Assembly: GCF_900095825.1 (NCBI RefSeq)
Contig: NZ_LT608315.1
Coordinates: forward strand, 1,662,311-1,726,310
DNA from: Acidaminococcus massiliensis
GTDB taxonomy: Bacteria > Bacillota > Negativicutes > Acidaminococcales > Acidaminococcaceae
Reading direction: 5' to 3'
DNA length: 64,000 nucleotides
Shown here: positions 50,429 through 59,681 of the stretch, one piece after another
Position numbering within the stretch: position 1 is the first letter of the stretch
Layout: each line of letters begins with the position of its first letter
Position numbers and translations under genes: made by a program
The notes under the pieces: generated by a model
Database searches by the model: none
What the model saw: only the letters and a program-made list of their open reading frames with translations
What the model was told of the DNA's origin: nothing

Positions 50429-51739
50429 ATGGCTAAGGCAAAACAGAAACAGATCAAAATCGGGCTGCTGGGAGCCGGCACGGTAGGGGGCGGCGTGATC
50501 TTGGTACTGAACCAGAATCGGCAGCTGATCACGGAACGGGTGGGCGCAGAGATCTGCATCCAGAAAGTGCTGGCCCGCCATCCGGAAAAGGTCCGGGCCC
50601 TGGATGCCAGCCTGGCCACCACGGACAAAATCGAAGACATCGTGAATGATCCGGAGATCGACATCGTGGTGGAACTGATGGGACGGGAACATCCGGCCCT
50701 GGAATACATGGAGGCGGCCCTCCGGGCTGGGAAGAACGTGGTCACGGCCAACAAGGATGTAGTGGCCACCCATGGGAAGGAACTCTTTGAACTGGCGGCG
50801 GCCAACCATGTGGACTTCCTCTTTGAGGCGGCAGTTGCTGGGGGCATCCCCATCATCCGCCCTCTGAAAGAGAGCCTGGCAGCCAATAAAATCAATAAGA
50901 TCATGGGGATCATCAACGGAACCACCAACTATATGCTCACCAAGATGACCCAGGACCATATGGATTTTGCCGAAGTACTGAAAGAGGCCCAGGAAAAGGG
51001 CTATGCGGAAAGCGACCCCACTGCCGACGTAGGGGGCTTCGATGCAGCCCGGAAGATTGCCATCCTGGCCTCCATCGCCTTCAATAGCCGGGTCAGCCTG
51101 GAGGATGTGTACGTGGAGGGCATCGATAAGATTTCCTCCCGGGATATCGAATATGCCGATGAACTGGGGTATGTGATCAAACTGCTGGGCATCGCCAAGC
51201 AGAAGGACGGCAAAGGCGTCAGTGCCCGGGTCCATCCCACCATGCTCCGGAAAGACCATCCCCTGGCCACCGTCAACGATGTGTTCAACGCAGTGTATGT
51301 GGAAGGCCAGCCGGTGGGCGAAGCCATGTTCTTCGGCCGGGGAGCCGGACGGATGCCCACGGCCAGTGCTGTTTGCGGGGATATCATCGAAAGCACCCGG
51401 AACATCTTGGCCGGCTGTACCGGCCGGGTGGGCTGCACTTGCTATGAGACGAAACCCATGCTGCCTCCGGAAGAGATCATCTCTCCCTGCTATATCCGGA
51501 TGCTGGTGGAAGACCGGCCTGGGGTGTGGGCCACTATTGCCTCTGCCTTCGGGGAAAACAAGGTCAGCCTGAAGACCGTCGTCCAGAAACGTTCCCTGGG
51601 CAATCTGGCTGAAATCGTGGTCATTACCTATGGAGTCTCTGAATTTGCCCTGCGGAAAGCAGCTGATTCCCTGTCCAAACTGGCTGTGGTGGCACGGATC
51701 TGCAATATCATCCGTGTGGAAGACAGCAGCCTGGACTGA
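50429..51739 (+). CDS. hom: Homoserine dehydrogenase with C-terminal ACT domain
   Basis: A 436-residue enzyme. The nucleotide fold begins IGLLGAGTVGGGVILVL. The catalytic region has VTANKDVVATHG, FEAAVAGGIPIIRPLKESLAANKINKIMGIINGTTNY (in parts) and AESDPTADVGGFDAARKIAILA (in parts). The C-terminal ACT domain starts PCYIRMLVEDRPGVWATIA and allows feedback by threonine. It reduces aspartate semialdehyde to homoserine. The ATG at 50429 is preferred because AGGAGG lies nine bases upstream. Confidence 0.96.
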   Translation: MAKAKQKQIKIGLLGAGTVGGGVILVLNQNRQLITERVGAEICIQKVLARHPEKVRALDASLATTDKIEDIVNDPEIDIVVELMGREHPALEYMEAALRAGKNVVTANKDVVATHGKELFELAAANHVDFLFEAAVAGGIPIIRPLKESLAANKINKIMGIINGTTNYMLTKMTQDHMDFAEVLKEAQEKGYAESDPTADVGGFDAARKIAILASIAFNSRVSLEDVYVEGIDKISSRDIEYADELGYVIKLLGIAKQKDGKGVSARVHPTMLRKDHPLATVNDVFNAVYVEGQPVGEAMFFGRGAGRMPTASAVCGDIIESTRNILAGCTGRVGCTCYETKPMLPPEEIISPCYIRMLVEDRPGVWATIASAFGENKVSLKTVVQKRSLGNLAEIVVITYGVSEFALRKAADSLSKLAVVARICNIIRVEDSSLD

Positions 51740-51756
51740 GAAAAGAGGCACGGAAT

Positions 51757-52683
51757 ATGGCTGAACTACGGAAAAAAGTAACGGTGCAGGTGCCGGCCAC
51801 TTCTGCCAACTGCGGCCCCGGCTTCGACTGCCTGGGGCTGGCCTGTACCCTGTACAACACTTTTACCTATGAACTGGTCCCTGAAGCAGAAGGGGTCCAG
51901 GTCCGGACCGAAGGACAGGGAAATGCGTCCCTGCCCCAGGGCCGGAACAACCTGGCGGCTCAATCTTTTTACACCTTATGGGAGAAACTCCAGCAGCCGG
52001 CCACTGGCCTGAAGATCGCCTGCCGGATCCAAGTCCCTGTATCCCGGGGTCTGGGCAGCAGTTCCACCGCCATTGTGGCCGGTTTGACAGCTGCCAATGC
52101 CCTGGCTGGGGATCCCCTTTCCAAAGAAGAGCTGGTGACGGAAGCAGCTCGGATCGAAGGCCATCCGGACAATGTGGCTCCGGCCATCTTGGGGGGGCTG
52201 ACAGTGAACGTGATGGAGAAGGGAAAAGTGGAGAGCCTGAAACTGGCCCTGGCCAAGCCCCTGAAACTGGTGGTTCTGGTACCGGCCCTGCCGCTGCCCA
52301 CCTCCAAAGCCCGGGCGGCTCTGCCGGAAATGGTCCCTCACAAAGATGCCGTGTACAATGTGAGCCGGGCAGCTCTTTTGGTAGGGTCCCTGATGAGCGG
52401 AGATTATCATTTCCTCACAACGGCTCTGGAAGACCGGCTCCACCAGCCCTACCGGCTGCCCTTGATCCCCGGGGCGGAAGAGGCCCTGGCAGCGGCCCGG
52501 CAGGCTGGTGCCTACAACGGGATCATTTCCGGCGCCGGTTCCACCCTGCTGGCTTATGTGCCGGCGGACGGGGATGCGGTAAAAATCGGGGAAGCCATGC
52601 GGAAACCTTTTGCAAAACGGCATATGGACACGGCCCTGCACTTCCTGGAAATCGATCCGGAAGGCGCCAAGGTGATTGGCTGA
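51757..52683 (+). CDS. thrB: Homoserine kinase
   Basis: A 308-residue GHMP kinase. VPATSANCGPGFDCLGLA and VSRGLGSSSTAIVAGLTAAN (ATP loop) are diagnostic, with EGHPDNVAPAILGGL and the C-terminal GIISGAGSTLLAYV. It phosphorylates homoserine for threonine synthesis. It lies 17 bases after hom. No threonine synthase is found in the window. Confidence 0.95.
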   Translation: MAELRKKVTVQVPATSANCGPGFDCLGLACTLYNTFTYELVPEAEGVQVRTEGQGNASLPQGRNNLAAQSFYTLWEKLQQPATGLKIACRIQVPVSRGLGSSSTAIVAGLTAANALAGDPLSKEELVTEAARIEGHPDNVAPAILGGLTVNVMEKGKVESLKLALAKPLKLVVLVPALPLPTSKARAALPEMVPHKDAVYNVSRAALLVGSLMSGDYHFLTTALEDRLHQPYRLPLIPGAEEALAAARQAGAYNGIISGAGSTLLAYVPADGDAVKIGEAMRKPFAKRHMDTALHFLEIDPEGAKVIG

Positions 52684-52701
52684 AGAAAAGGAGGAAAATC
52701 C

Positions 52702-53367
52702 ATGCTGCAGTTCCATTACATCCATCATTCCTGTTTTACTTTGAACGACGGGAAGACCACATTGCTGTTCGACCCTTATCTGGATGGGAACCCGGAAGGA
52801 CTGGGACCGGAAGATATCAAGGCCGATGTGATTTTCGTCTCTCATTATCACGGGGACCATCTGGGGTCCGCCTACGCCATTGCCAAAGCCAATGATGCTC
52901 TGCTCGTTTCCACGGCGGAAATCGCTAACGACGCAGCCTCCCACAGCCTTCGGTCCTATGCCATGCACCTGGGAGGGACCCACCGGTTCCCCTTCGGCCG
53001 GGTGCGGATCACCCCGGCTTTCCACGGCAGCGGCATTGCCGGCGGCCATGCCTGCGGATTCATCGTGGAATTTGGCGGGAAGACCGTGTATTTCGCCGGG
53101 GATACCAGCGTGTTCGGGGATATGGCCCTCCTGTCCCGGCTGGAAAAGATCGATGTGGCCCTGCTGCCCATCGGGGACAACTTCACCATGGGACCCAAGG
53201 ATGCCCGGCTGGCAGCGGAACTTTTGGCCGCACCCCTGGTGATCCCCATCCACTACAACACTTGGCCTGTGATCGCCCAGGATCCGGCAGCTTTCAAACG
53301 GGATGTGGAAGCCACCACCCACAGCAAAGTGGAAGTTGTGGAGGCGGGGAGCACCCTTGACCTGTGA
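52702..53367 (+). CDS. UPF0173 metal-dependent hydrolase
   Basis: A 221-residue metallo-beta-lactamase fold protein. HHSCFTL near the start and FVSHYHGDHLGSA (metal ligands) are typical, with YFAGDTSVFGDM, LLPIGDNFTMGPKDA and VIPIHYNTWP later. The family has no settled substrate. It follows thrB by 18 bases and probably shares its transcript. Confidence 0.9.
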   Translation: MLQFHYIHHSCFTLNDGKTTLLFDPYLDGNPEGLGPEDIKADVIFVSHYHGDHLGSAYAIAKANDALLVSTAEIANDAASHSLRSYAMHLGGTHRFPFGRVRITPAFHGSGIAGGHACGFIVEFGGKTVYFAGDTSVFGDMALLSRLEKIDVALLPIGDNFTMGPKDARLAAELLAAPLVIPIHYNTWPVIAQDPAAFKRDVEATTHSKVEVVEAGSTLDL

Positions 53368-53452
53368 GGGTAGACGGAGGCCGCTTACAGGTGGGCTTCC
53401 ACGCGGCTCTGCAGCGCTTCTCTTTAACCCTTTCCCTCTTTTCATGAATTTA

Positions 53453-53461
53453 TGCTATAAT
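53453..53461 (+). promoter_or_regulatory. Extended -10 promoter of the two-component system
   Basis: TGCTATAAT: TGn followed by TATAAT at 53456-53461. It starts a leader of about 100 bases before the response regulator gene. Confidence 0.55.
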
Positions 53462-53568
53462 GGATAGAACGGAACGCTGGATCTATGCGCTCTGGTACCT
53501 GGAATCTTTTTCCGGAGAAAAGATTCCCCAAGCCGGCAGATTTCCTGCCAGAAGAGTGAGGGCTGTCT

Positions 53569-54267
53569 ATGAACAAACAACAGACTGTATTGATCGCGGA
53601 TGATGAACCGCAAATCCGTGAAATCTTAAGCATTTACTTCAAAAAAGAGGGCTTCAAGGTCATCGAAGCAGCAGACGGGGCGGAAGCCCTGGTCCAGGTC
53701 CAGGCCGGGAAACCGGATATCATCCTGCTGGACATCATGATGTCGGTGCTGGATGGACTGGAAGTCTGCAAGCAGGTCCGGAAGATTTCTGACATTCCCA
53801 TCATCATGCTGACGGCCAAAGATTCTGACGATGACCGGATCCTGGGCCTGGAAATCGGAGCCGATGACTATATTTCCAAACCGTTCAATACCCGGGAAGT
53901 GGTGGCAAGGGTCAAAGCGGTGCTCCGCCGGACCAATGCGTCCATGAGCGGGCAGAACAAGCAAGTGCTGGAATATCCCAACCTGATGATCAACTTGAGC
54001 GAATACCGGGTGGTGGCCTTTGGACGGGAAATCACCTTTACCGCCAAGGAAATGGAACTGCTCTGGGGCCTGGCTTCCAATCCAGGGATCGTGTTCAGCC
54101 GGAACCAGCTCTTGGAAAAGATCTGGGGCTATACCTATTACGGAGATACCCGGACAGTGGATACCCATATCAAGCGGGTCCGGCACAAATTGGACATTCC
54201 GCCGGATTCCACCTGGGACATCATGACCGTATGGGGTGTCGGGTATAAATTCGAGGTCAAAAAGTGA
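53569..54267 (+). CDS. OmpR/PhoB-family response regulator
   Basis: A 232-residue regulator. The receiver has acidic residues DDE near the start, the phospho-acceptor Asp in IILLDIMM (near 53), TAKDSDDD and the Lys in YISKPFNTREVVARV. A winged-helix DNA-binding domain follows (FTAKEMELLWGLASNPGIVFSR, DTRTVDTHIKRVRHKLD, VWGVGYKFEV). It overlaps its sensor kinase by 4 bases (GTGA). Confidence 0.95.
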   Translation: MNKQQTVLIADDEPQIREILSIYFKKEGFKVIEAADGAEALVQVQAGKPDIILLDIMMSVLDGLEVCKQVRKISDIPIIMLTAKDSDDDRILGLEIGADDYISKPFNTREVVARVKAVLRRTNASMSGQNKQVLEYPNLMINLSEYRVVAFGREITFTAKEMELLWGLASNPGIVFSRNQLLEKIWGYTYYGDTRTVDTHIKRVRHKLDIPPDSTWDIMTVWGVGYKFEVKK

Positions 54268-55913
54268 AAAAGTCTTTAAGCACCAGGCTCATGTACAGTT
54301 ACATGGGCCTGATTCTGGCTATTATCGTCGGGATCTCCATGGGGCTCAGCTATTTGATCACCGATTACTTTTTCCGGACCAAGGAACTGGAACTCAATGA
54401 TAAGGGCGGCCAGGTGGCCATGATGATCCGGTATTTCGACGCCATGAACATGGATAAGACCATCCTCCGGGAATATCTCACCTCCATGGATCAGCTGGTG
54501 GGCGCCAGGATCTGGGTGTTCAATGACCAGTTCGACCTGATCGGAGCCTCGGAGACTGGGACCGAATATGAGCAGGCCCACGAAGGGAACACCTCCAAAC
54601 AGGAACGGGAAGCCCGGCGGCGGGAAAAATGGATGAAGAGCGTGGCCGCCATCGACCAGCAGATCCGGGAAGGGGGCCCCAATAGCGAACGGTTCCAGAA
54701 GATCCTTACCAAGGTGTACGCAGGGGAACGGGTCAACGAACGGATCTACCATCCCTATTACAAGGAGCAGGTCCTGATGGTGGGGATCCCATTGAAAGAC
54801 AACCATGGTTCTGTATCCGGCGCCATGCTCCTGGCTTCACCTCTGGGAGGCCTGAACAAGGTCCTGAAGGATATTTATATCTATACCATCATCGTGGGGA
54901 TCATCGCCCTGTGCATCAGCGTGATCATCGTCAGCGGGCTCACCCGCCGGATGGTCAAGCCCCTGATCTCCATGAAGAATTCTGCCAAGGCCATCGCCCT
55001 GGGAGATTATTCCCTGAAAGTGGCTGTGGACGGGGACGATGAAGTAGCTGACCTGGGCCGGAGCTTGAATTCCCTGGGCCGGGATCTGGAACAGTTTGTC
55101 CGGAAGACCCGGAAAATGGAAAAGATGCGCCGGGATTTTGTGGCCAATGTGTCCCATGAACTCCGGACCCCCATCACCATCATCCAGGGCTATAACGAGG
55201 CGCTGTCTGACGGGACCATCACGGACCCGGAAGATGTGAAAAAATACCGGAAGCTGATCAACGATGAGACCCAGCGCCTGGAACGGCTGATCAACGAACT
55301 GCTGGACATCAGCCGCCTCCAGCGGGGAGAAGGGGAGGAAATGGAACCGGTCCCCCTGGGCAAAGTGGTGGAAAGCGTGGTGAACATGCTGGAAGGCCGG
55401 GCCGGGAAACGGGATATCCGGCTGGAGCAGTATGTGGATGACAGCCTCCTGGTCTGCGGCAATGGGGACCGGCTGTATCAGTTGGTGATGATCCTGGGGG
55501 ACAATGCCATCAAATATTCTCCGGACAGTTCTGTGATCCGCTTCCAGGTCATGAAGAACCGGCAGGGTGGGGCTGTCCTCACCGTGGTGGACCAGGGATA
55601 CGGGATCCCGGAAGAGGACATCCCCTATATCTGGGAACGGTTCTACAAGGCGGACAAATCCCATTCCCGCCACATCCCCGGTACGGGCCTGGGCCTGGCC
55701 ATCGGGAAGGAAATCATCCGGATGCACAAGGCTAAGGTCCAGGTGAAGAGCAAGGTGGGCAAAGGGACGGCCTTTGTCATCACATTCCCTCCCTGCTCAG
55801 AAAAATCCAATGTGACCCGGGATGGAGCCCATGAGGCGGAAGTGGTGGAAAATATCCAGCCCCTGGGGGAAGATGACACCATCCAGCAGGAAGGAGACGA
55901 CAGCGATGTATAA
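54264..55913 (+). CDS. Membrane sensor histidine kinase
   Basis: A 549-residue kinase with a first membrane helix (residues ~10-30), a sensor region of about 170 residues outside the membrane, a second helix (IYTIIVGIIALCISVIIVSG) and a HAMP segment. The dimerisation helix has the phospho-His in VSHELRTPITIIQGY (near 298). The ATPase domain shows LGDNAIKYS, VVDQGYGIPEED and GTGLGLAIGKEII. A charged tail of about 30 residues follows. The 3' end overlaps the dipeptidase gene by 8 bases, which ties the signal to cell-wall metabolism. Confidence 0.94.
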   Translation: MKKSLSTRLMYSYMGLILAIIVGISMGLSYLITDYFFRTKELELNDKGGQVAMMIRYFDAMNMDKTILREYLTSMDQLVGARIWVFNDQFDLIGASETGTEYEQAHEGNTSKQEREARRREKWMKSVAAIDQQIREGGPNSERFQKILTKVYAGERVNERIYHPYYKEQVLMVGIPLKDNHGSVSGAMLLASPLGGLNKVLKDIYIYTIIVGIIALCISVIIVSGLTRRMVKPLISMKNSAKAIALGDYSLKVAVDGDDEVADLGRSLNSLGRDLEQFVRKTRKMEKMRRDFVANVSHELRTPITIIQGYNEALSDGTITDPEDVKKYRKLINDETQRLERLINELLDISRLQRGEGEEMEPVPLGKVVESVVNMLEGRAGKRDIRLEQYVDDSLLVCGNGDRLYQLVMILGDNAIKYSPDSSVIRFQVMKNRQGGAVLTVVDQGYGIPEEDIPYIWERFYKADKSHSRHIPGTGLGLAIGKEIIRMHKAKVQVKSKVGKGTAFVITFPPCSEKSNVTRDGAHEAEVVENIQPLGEDDTIQQEGDDSDV

Positions 55914-56934
55914 GAAAACAGGAATCCTGGCCCTCTGCCTGGCCTGGGGGCTTTCCCTGACGCTGACGGCCTGGGCCGGTGCCTGGGAGCCGGAAGAGCT
56001 CAACCGGGAGGAAGCGGCCCTGGTGGGATTTTATCAGGGCAATGGAGAACAGGTGGCGGTCCGGGAAAACAAGGGAAAGCTCCAGCTGCTGTACCGTTTC
56101 CTGCCCAATGACAGGGATTATACTGGCAGCAATGTGTATACTCTGGTGAAGAACCATTACGACAATTATGATCTGCGGGAAGTGGGTCCCAATACAGATG
56201 CAGGCAGCACCATCCGCTTCGACCGGGACAAGGACGGCCTGGGGATCAGCCTGAATCTGGGGCAGAAAAGCTATACCCGGAAATTCACTGGCGGAGAGAA
56301 CGGGAAACCCATCCGGGTGACTCCGGCCCAGCCTCTGGAAGAGCTGCGGAAAGAAGCGGCCGCGGCTGCGCCTCCCAGCCTCCCCTATGACAGGACAGCG
56401 GACTTGGTGGATCTTTCCCAGACCGTGCCGGGACTCCAGCTGGATCTCCGGTATACCACGGAGAATAACTTGTTCGGCGTGCCTTTGGTGCTGAGCCGGA
56501 AAGCCCTTTTGGACAGGAATGCGGCCCAGGCCCTGGCCCGGGTCCAAGCGGGACTGAAGCCCTATGGATACGGCCTGGTGGTGTGGGAGGCTTACCGCTC
56601 CTGGCAGGATTTCAAATTGGCCACCCTGGCTTTGGGCAAGGACCATGCTGCTATGCTGCCCAAAGCGGAAGAAGGGTATTCCCACAATTCCGGACGGAGC
56701 ATCGATGTGAGCCTGTATGATCTGGAAACCGGGGAACCGGCGGCTATGATCTCTGACTTCGACGAGCCTTCTCCGGCCCAGTACGCCCAGTTTGCCGGGG
56801 GCACCCAGAAACAGCGGTACCTGCGGGACCTGCTGCGCCAGCAGATGACACTCCAGGGCTTTACAGCCAGCGATATGGAATGGTGGCATTTTGATTATGA
56901 TGCAGGAAACCGGTACCAGGTGTTGAACCAGTGA
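55906..56934 (+). CDS. Exported VanX/DdpX-like D-alanyl-D-alanine dipeptidase (M15D)
   Basis: A 342-residue protein with a signal peptide (MYKKTGILALCLAWGLSL, cleavage near AWA-GAW). Residues ~30-150 form an extra N-terminal domain of unknown type. The C-terminal part is peptidase M15D: LVDLSQTVPGLQLDLRYTT, LVVWEAYRSWQDF, YSHNSGRSIDVSLYD (zinc His and Asp) and MEWWHFDYD (catalytic Glu and zinc His). It should cut D-Ala-D-Ala-type dipeptides outside the inner membrane. The ATG at 55906 has AAGGAG nine bases upstream and overlaps the kinase stop. The set resembles a van-type regulator-dipeptidase pair but lacks vanH and vanA. Confidence 0.88.
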   Translation: MYKKTGILALCLAWGLSLTLTAWAGAWEPEELNREEAALVGFYQGNGEQVAVRENKGKLQLLYRFLPNDRDYTGSNVYTLVKNHYDNYDLREVGPNTDAGSTIRFDRDKDGLGISLNLGQKSYTRKFTGGENGKPIRVTPAQPLEELRKEAAAAAPPSLPYDRTADLVDLSQTVPGLQLDLRYTTENNLFGVPLVLSRKALLDRNAAQALARVQAGLKPYGYGLVVWEAYRSWQDFKLATLALGKDHAAMLPKAEEGYSHNSGRSIDVSLYDLETGEPAAMISDFDEPSPAQYAQFAGGTQKQRYLRDLLRQQMTLQGFTASDMEWWHFDYDAGNRYQVLNQ

Positions 56935-56992
56935 AAAGGAAGCCAGCTGATTGATGCTGGCCTTGAAGCAGAGCCGCAGCTGCGTTTCCTTT
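56935..56992 (+). terminator. Long imperfect hairpin after the dipeptidase gene
   Basis: AAAAGGAAGC at the left pairs with GCGTTTCCTTT at the right, with inner complementary stretches (CCAGC...GCTGG). There is a modest T run. Probably a terminator. Confidence 0.45.
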
Positions 56993-57024
56993 GGAAAATT
57001 TTATCTGCAAATTTTATCCTTTTA

Positions 57025-57033
57025 TGGTAAAAT
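57025..57033 (+). promoter_or_regulatory. Extended -10 promoter of ylbF-murB
   Basis: TGGTAAAAT, an extended -10, with CTGCAA 17 bases upstream as a weak -35. It lies 38 bases before the start at 57071. Confidence 0.5.
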
Positions 57034-57070
57034 TATGAAGATATGAATCTATTTTTAGGAGGTTCAGACC

Positions 57071-57406
57071 ATGAACGTTTATGATGAAATGAACAATCTT
57101 TGCAAAGCCATCAAAGAATCCCATGAATATAAAATGCTGGCAGAAGCCAAAGGCAAACTGTCTGGAGATGCTTCGGCAGAATCCATGGTAAAGGATTTCC
57201 TGAAACAAAAACAGGAAATCGAACTCCAGCAGTACCAGGGTCAGAAACCCGATGATGCCAAGGTGAAAAAGATGCAGGACCTGTACAATGTGCTGCAGCT
57301 GAACCCGGTGGCCGCAGACTACATCCAGGCCTACATCCGGTTCCAGATGATGATCGGCGACCTGTCCAAGACACTGGGAGATACTCTGAAGGAAGCAATG
57401 GAATAA
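57071..57406 (+). CDS. YlbF/YmcA-family protein
   Basis: A 111-residue all-helical protein. NLCKAIKESHEYKMLAEAK, FLKQKQEIELQQYQGQ and QAYIRFQMMIGDLSKTLGD match the YlbF/YmcA family. In Bacillus these proteins form the complex with YaaT that directs RNase Y processing and affects competence, sporulation and biofilms. Which family member this is cannot be told. AGGAGG lies upstream of the ATG, and the stop overlaps the murB start by one base. Confidence 0.88.
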   Translation: MNVYDEMNNLCKAIKESHEYKMLAEAKGKLSGDASAESMVKDFLKQKQEIELQQYQGQKPDDAKVKKMQDLYNVLQLNPVAADYIQAYIRFQMMIGDLSKTLGDTLKEAME

Positions 57407-58317
57407 TGGGTATATCCGCACTGCTTTCTTTCCTGGAAGAAGAGCTTCCGGGAAAATACCAGATCAATGCTCCCATGGATCGGTACACCACCTTCCGGGT
57501 GGGAGGGCCCGCCGATCTTCTGGCGGTCCCCGAGACCCAGGAAGAGGTATGCTGCCTGCTCCGGGAAGTCCACCGGCAGAGTGTCCCTCTTACAGTCATC
57601 GGCAACGGTTCCAATCTGCTGGTGCTGGATAAGGGGGTCCGGGGAATTGTCCTGAAACTGGGCAATGCCCTGAAGGGCCTTACTGTGGACGGCTGCACCA
57701 TCAAGGTGGAAGCCGGGGTCCTGCTTTCTCGCCTGGCTTCGGCTGCCGCAGAAGGAGGACTGGCCGGACTGGAATTTGCTTCCGGCATCCCCGGCAGCCT
57801 GGGTGGGGCTGTACTCATGAATGCGGGAGCCTATGGGGGAGAAATCGGCAATCTGGTCCGTCAGGTCAAAGTGGTCAGCCGAGAAGGCAATGTCCGGCTG
57901 CTGGACCGGGAAGCTATGGATTTCCGGTACCGCCACTCGGCCGTGATGGACAGCGGCGACATCATCCTTGCGGCGGACCTGGAACTGACCCGGGATGACC
58001 CGGATGCCATCCGAGAACGCATCACTGAACTGACCCGGAAACGGGTAGAGAAACAACCGTTGAATTTCCCCAGCGCGGGAAGCACTTTCAAGAGACCTCC
58101 AGGATATTTTGCAGCGGCGCTCATCGACCAGGCTGGCCTTCGGGGCTATCGGGTCGGGGATGCTCAGGTATCGGAAAAACACACGGGTTTCGTGGTGAAC
58201 CGGGGCCATGCCACAGCTGCAGAAATCTTACAGCTGATGGAAGATGTGAAGGAACGGGTCCATGTGGCCAGCGGGGTCTGGCTGGAACCGGAAGTCCGGA
58301 TCATCGGAGAAGAATAA
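57406..58317 (+). CDS. murB: UDP-N-acetylenolpyruvoylglucosamine reductase MurB
   Basis: A 303-residue FAD enzyme of MurB type II. It shows YTTFRVGGPADLLAVP, VIGNGSNLLVLDKG, GLEFASGIPGSLGGAVLMNAGAYGGEI (in two parts), YRHSAVMD, FPSAGSTFKRPPGYFAAALI (catalytic Ser) and the C-terminal LEPEVRIIGE with the catalytic Glu. It makes UDP-N-acetylmuramate for peptidoglycan. The start overlaps the ylbF stop (TAATG). Confidence 0.96.
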   Translation: MGISALLSFLEEELPGKYQINAPMDRYTTFRVGGPADLLAVPETQEEVCCLLREVHRQSVPLTVIGNGSNLLVLDKGVRGIVLKLGNALKGLTVDGCTIKVEAGVLLSRLASAAAEGGLAGLEFASGIPGSLGGAVLMNAGAYGGEIGNLVRQVKVVSREGNVRLLDREAMDFRYRHSAVMDSGDIILAADLELTRDDPDAIRERITELTRKRVEKQPLNFPSAGSTFKRPPGYFAAALIDQAGLRGYRVGDAQVSEKHTGFVVNRGHATAAEILQLMEDVKERVHVASGVWLEPEVRIIGEE

Positions 58318-58352
58318 GAGGATCTTATCCTGGAAGGAGTCTGTTGGATCAT

Positions 58353-59282
58353 ATGAATAAGGGATATATATTCGTCCTTGTGACGGCTTTTCTGTTTGGG
58401 ACTATGGAAACGGCCCTGAAGTTTTTCGGGAATATGTTCCATCCCATCCAGATCACGTTCCTTCGGTTTTTGATCGGGGGTTTGGTGCTGATGCCCATGG
58501 CCTTCAGTGCCCTGAAGAAGAAAAATGTGAAGCTGAATGGCCAGGACCTGAAGTTCTTCCTGTTCTCTGGGTTCCTGGGGGTGGTGGTCAGCATGATCCT
58601 CTACCAGATGGCCATTGTCTACGGGAAAGCTTCCGTGAACGGGGTCATCTTCAGCTGCAACCCGGTCTTTGTGGTCCTGTTTGCCTATTTCCTCTTGGGT
58701 GAACCCATTGACAAACTGACCATCTTTTCCCTGATGGCCAGTTTCGCCGGGATCATCTGCATCGTGGATCCGGCCAATATGACCGGCAGCCAGCTCAGCG
58801 TGATCCTGATCCTGCTCTCTGCCATGACTTTTGCCCTCTATGGGATCGCCGGACGGAAACATGCCCAGCGGTACGGGGGGATTGCCATGACCAGCCTGAG
58901 TTTTGTGTGCGGGTCCCTGGAAATGCTGGTGCTCATCGGCCTTTCCACCCTGGCCCCTGTGCGCAGCTTGATGCTGGACACCGGCCTCAAGGTGTTCACG
59001 GATATCCCCATCCTTGGCGGACTGACAGTGGCTCATATCCCGCCCCTGGCTTACATTGCAGTGGGCGTTACGGGACTGGGCTATGCCAGTTATTTCCTGG
59101 CCATGGAATATACGGATCCAGCTACGGCCTCTCTGGCCTTTTATATCAAACCGATCCTGACGGCCTTCATGGCCTGGCTGGTCATCGATGAACCCATTAC
59201 GGTCAACATGGTGGTGGGGATTGCCCTGATCCTTTTTGGATCCTGCCTTTCCATTATTTCCAAACGGAAGAAGGCATCTTGA
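58353..59282 (+). CDS. EamA/DMT-family transporter
   Basis: A membrane protein of about 309 residues with ten predicted helices and the two EamA halves. The first begins GYIFVLVTAFLFGTMETALKF and has the typical PIQITFLRFLIGGLVLMP; the second has SLAFYIKPILTAFMAWLVIDEPI near the end. Such carriers export or import amino acids, nucleosides or other small metabolites; the substrate is unknown. The start is uncertain: a TTG at 58344 is very close to AAGGAG and the ATG at 58353 is rather far. Confidence 0.88.
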   Translation: MNKGYIFVLVTAFLFGTMETALKFFGNMFHPIQITFLRFLIGGLVLMPMAFSALKKKNVKLNGQDLKFFLFSGFLGVVVSMILYQMAIVYGKASVNGVIFSCNPVFVVLFAYFLLGEPIDKLTIFSLMASFAGIICIVDPANMTGSQLSVILILLSAMTFALYGIAGRKHAQRYGGIAMTSLSFVCGSLEMLVLIGLSTLAPVRSLMLDTGLKVFTDIPILGGLTVAHIPPLAYIAVGVTGLGYASYFLAMEYTDPATASLAFYIKPILTAFMAWLVIDEPITVNMVVGIALILFGSCLSIISKRKKAS

Positions 59283-59301
59283 CAGAGAAAGGAAACCTGT
59301 A

Positions 59302-59670
59302 ATGCAATTCAAATTCGTCCACAACAATTTCAATGTGCTGGACCTCCAGAGATCCCTGGCTTTCTATAAAGAAGCCCTGGGCCTGGAAGAAACCCGGCGG
59401 ATCGAAAACCCGGATTTCACCATCGTGTATCTGGGAGACCATCAGACCAGCCATCTGCTGGAGCTGACCTGGCTGAAAGATCGGAAGGAGCCCTACAATC
59501 TGGGAGACAACGAATTCCATCTGGCTTTTGAGACCGATGATTTTGCTGCAGCCCATGAGAAACACCAGAAGATGGGCTGCATCTGCTTCGAAAATCCGGC
59601 AATGGGGATTTATTTCATTACGGATCCTGACAACTACTGGCTGGAAATCCTGCCATCGAAAAAGAGATAA
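59302..59670 (+). CDS. VOC-family (glyoxalase-like) protein
   Basis: A 122-residue single-domain vicinal oxygen chelate protein. [24 protein letters not shown] carries the first metal His, HLLELTWL and [17 protein letters not shown] further ligands, and [17 protein letters not shown] the final Glu. This is the GloA/lactoylglutathione lyase pattern, though related enzymes use other substrates. AGAAAGGAAA precedes the ATG; a longer frame from 59236 overlaps the transporter and is not supported. Confidence 0.88.
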   Translation: MQFKFVHNNFNVLDLQRSLAFYKEALGLEETRRIENPDFTIVYLGDHQTSHLLELTWLKDRKEPYNLGDNEFHLAFETDDFAAAHEKHQKMGCICFENPAMGIYFITDPDNYWLEILPSKKR

Positions 59671-59681
59671 GGAGAGACAAC

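Noticed and set aside
53368-53452. GGCCGC...GCGGC dyad after the UPF0173 gene as terminator
   Set aside because: The stem is short, the loop is long and no T tract follows, so the evidence is too weak to list.
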